Source: Chloroflexota bacterium (lineage in GTDB: Bacteria > Chloroflexota > Anaerolineae > Promineifilales > Promineifilaceae). From it: a stretch of DNA of 6,237 nt. The translations under genes were made by a program, and so were the position numbers. The notes beneath the pieces were generated by a model. That model worked only from the letters and a program-made list of their open reading frames with translations. It had not been told where the DNA came from and ran no database searches. This document shows, piece by piece, positions 5,852 to 6,237 of this stretch. The DNA lies in assembly GCA_963169155.1 (NCBI GenBank), contig CAUJGI010000593.1, positions 1 to 6,237 of the forward strand. Reading direction: 5' to 3'. Position 1 is the first letter of the stretch. Every line of letters starts with the position of its first letter.

Positions 5852-6237
5852 TCAGTTGCCTTCCCGACCGACGATCACGAACACCTCCTCGATGCGCGAA
5901 AAGTCGACACCGGGCTCCACAACCACCTGCTGAAACAACCCGAAGCTCTGATCGTCCACCGTCGCGATGCGACCCAGCAGGAGGTCGGGCGGAAACGTCC
6001 CGCCCACTCCACTCGTCACCACCACGTCGCCCGGCCGCACGGCATCGCGGCGCAGCAGGTAGGACACCCGCATGTCGTAGTCGTTGTCGTTTCCGACCCC
6101 CTGCACGATCCCCCGCGCCCGATTCCGCTGGACGATCGCGACGATCGACGATCGCGGATCAACCGTCAGGGTCACGTCCGCGTATCCTCCGGCCACGTTC
6201 GAGATGCGCCCGACCACGCCCGCCGACGACACCACCG
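5852..6237 (-). CDS. mreC: MreC, C-terminal part (5' end outside the window)
   Basis: Periplasmic scaffold of the rod-shape elongasome, which links MreB/MreD to cell-wall synthases. The visible ~128 residues are the beta-barrel C-terminal domain: SSAGVVGRISNV, LTVDPRSSIVAIVQRNRARG, then RPGDVVVTSGVGGTFPPDL followed by LGRI, and GLFQQVVVEPGVDFSRIEEV near the end. These match the conserved MreC pattern (D.RS...v.VQRSRARG, GD.VVTSG.GG.FP.GL.iG.V, VEPAVDFSRLEEV). The frame runs off the right edge, so the N-terminal TM and coiled coil are missing. The style of the end (VEPGVDFSRIEEVFV) recalls acidobacterial and related MreC more than Chloroflexota; that is inference. Confidence 0.9.
   Translation of the reverse strand, partial: VVSSAGVVGRISNVAGGYADVTLTVDPRSSIVAIVQRNRARGIVQGVGNDNDYDMRVSYLLRRDAVRPGDVVVTSGVGGTFPPDLLLGRIATVDDQSFGLFQQVVVEPGVDFSRIEEVFVIVGREGN

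Noticed and set aside
6131..6154. Three close copies of GACGATCG
   Set aside because: They lie inside mreC, where adjacent Ser-Ile-Val / Ala-Ile-Val codons explain them; no copies elsewhere in the window.

Overview
The window suggests an anaerobic or facultatively anaerobic bacterium, probably of the phylum Chloroflexota (inference from protein style and the rdh gene set; no marker gene confirms it). Positions 1 to about 5650 hold one coherent plus-strand locus. The last ~550 bases carry minus-strand cell-shape genes in a different sequence style and look like a different genomic context.

Layout: (1) 5-1570, a NarX-type membrane sensor histidine kinase (two TM segments, HAMP, cysteine-rich GAF, HisKA_3, HATPase), open at the left edge. 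(2) 1567-2226, a NarL/LuxR-type response regulator, overlapping the kinase by ATGA. (3) 2227-2491, a 265-base intergenic region with a perfect AAGTAT-N4-ATACTT palindrome and, at its end, a strong Shine-Dalgarno sequence. (4) 2492-3895, a reductive dehalogenase catalytic subunit (RdhA) with a Tat signal and two Fe-S cluster motifs. (5) 3899-4108, a 69-residue two-helix membrane protein in the RdhB (anchor) position. (6) 4109-4235, a spacer with a long hairpin. (7) 4236-5459, an RdhC-like flavoprotein with an FMN-binding domain, six TM segments and two CX3CP motifs. (8) 5432-about 5707, a small single-TM protein of unknown function. (9) On the minus strand, an MreD N-terminal fragment (from 5850 down) and the C-terminal part of MreC (5852-6237).

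Working model: the two-component system senses a redox or substrate cue and controls rdhABC. RdhA is exported folded by Tat and held at the outer face of the membrane by the RdhB-like protein. The RdhC-like flavoprotein passes electrons or helps maturation. The halogenated substrate cannot be read from the sequence.

The two most notable signals not explained by gene content are: nine copies of the palindromic octamer ACGGCCGT, used equally in all three reading frames and confined to the left segment (a HIP1-like highly iterated palindrome), and an abrupt break near 5640-5705 where mreD is cut off. The break is either an assembly chimera or a recent rearrangement.
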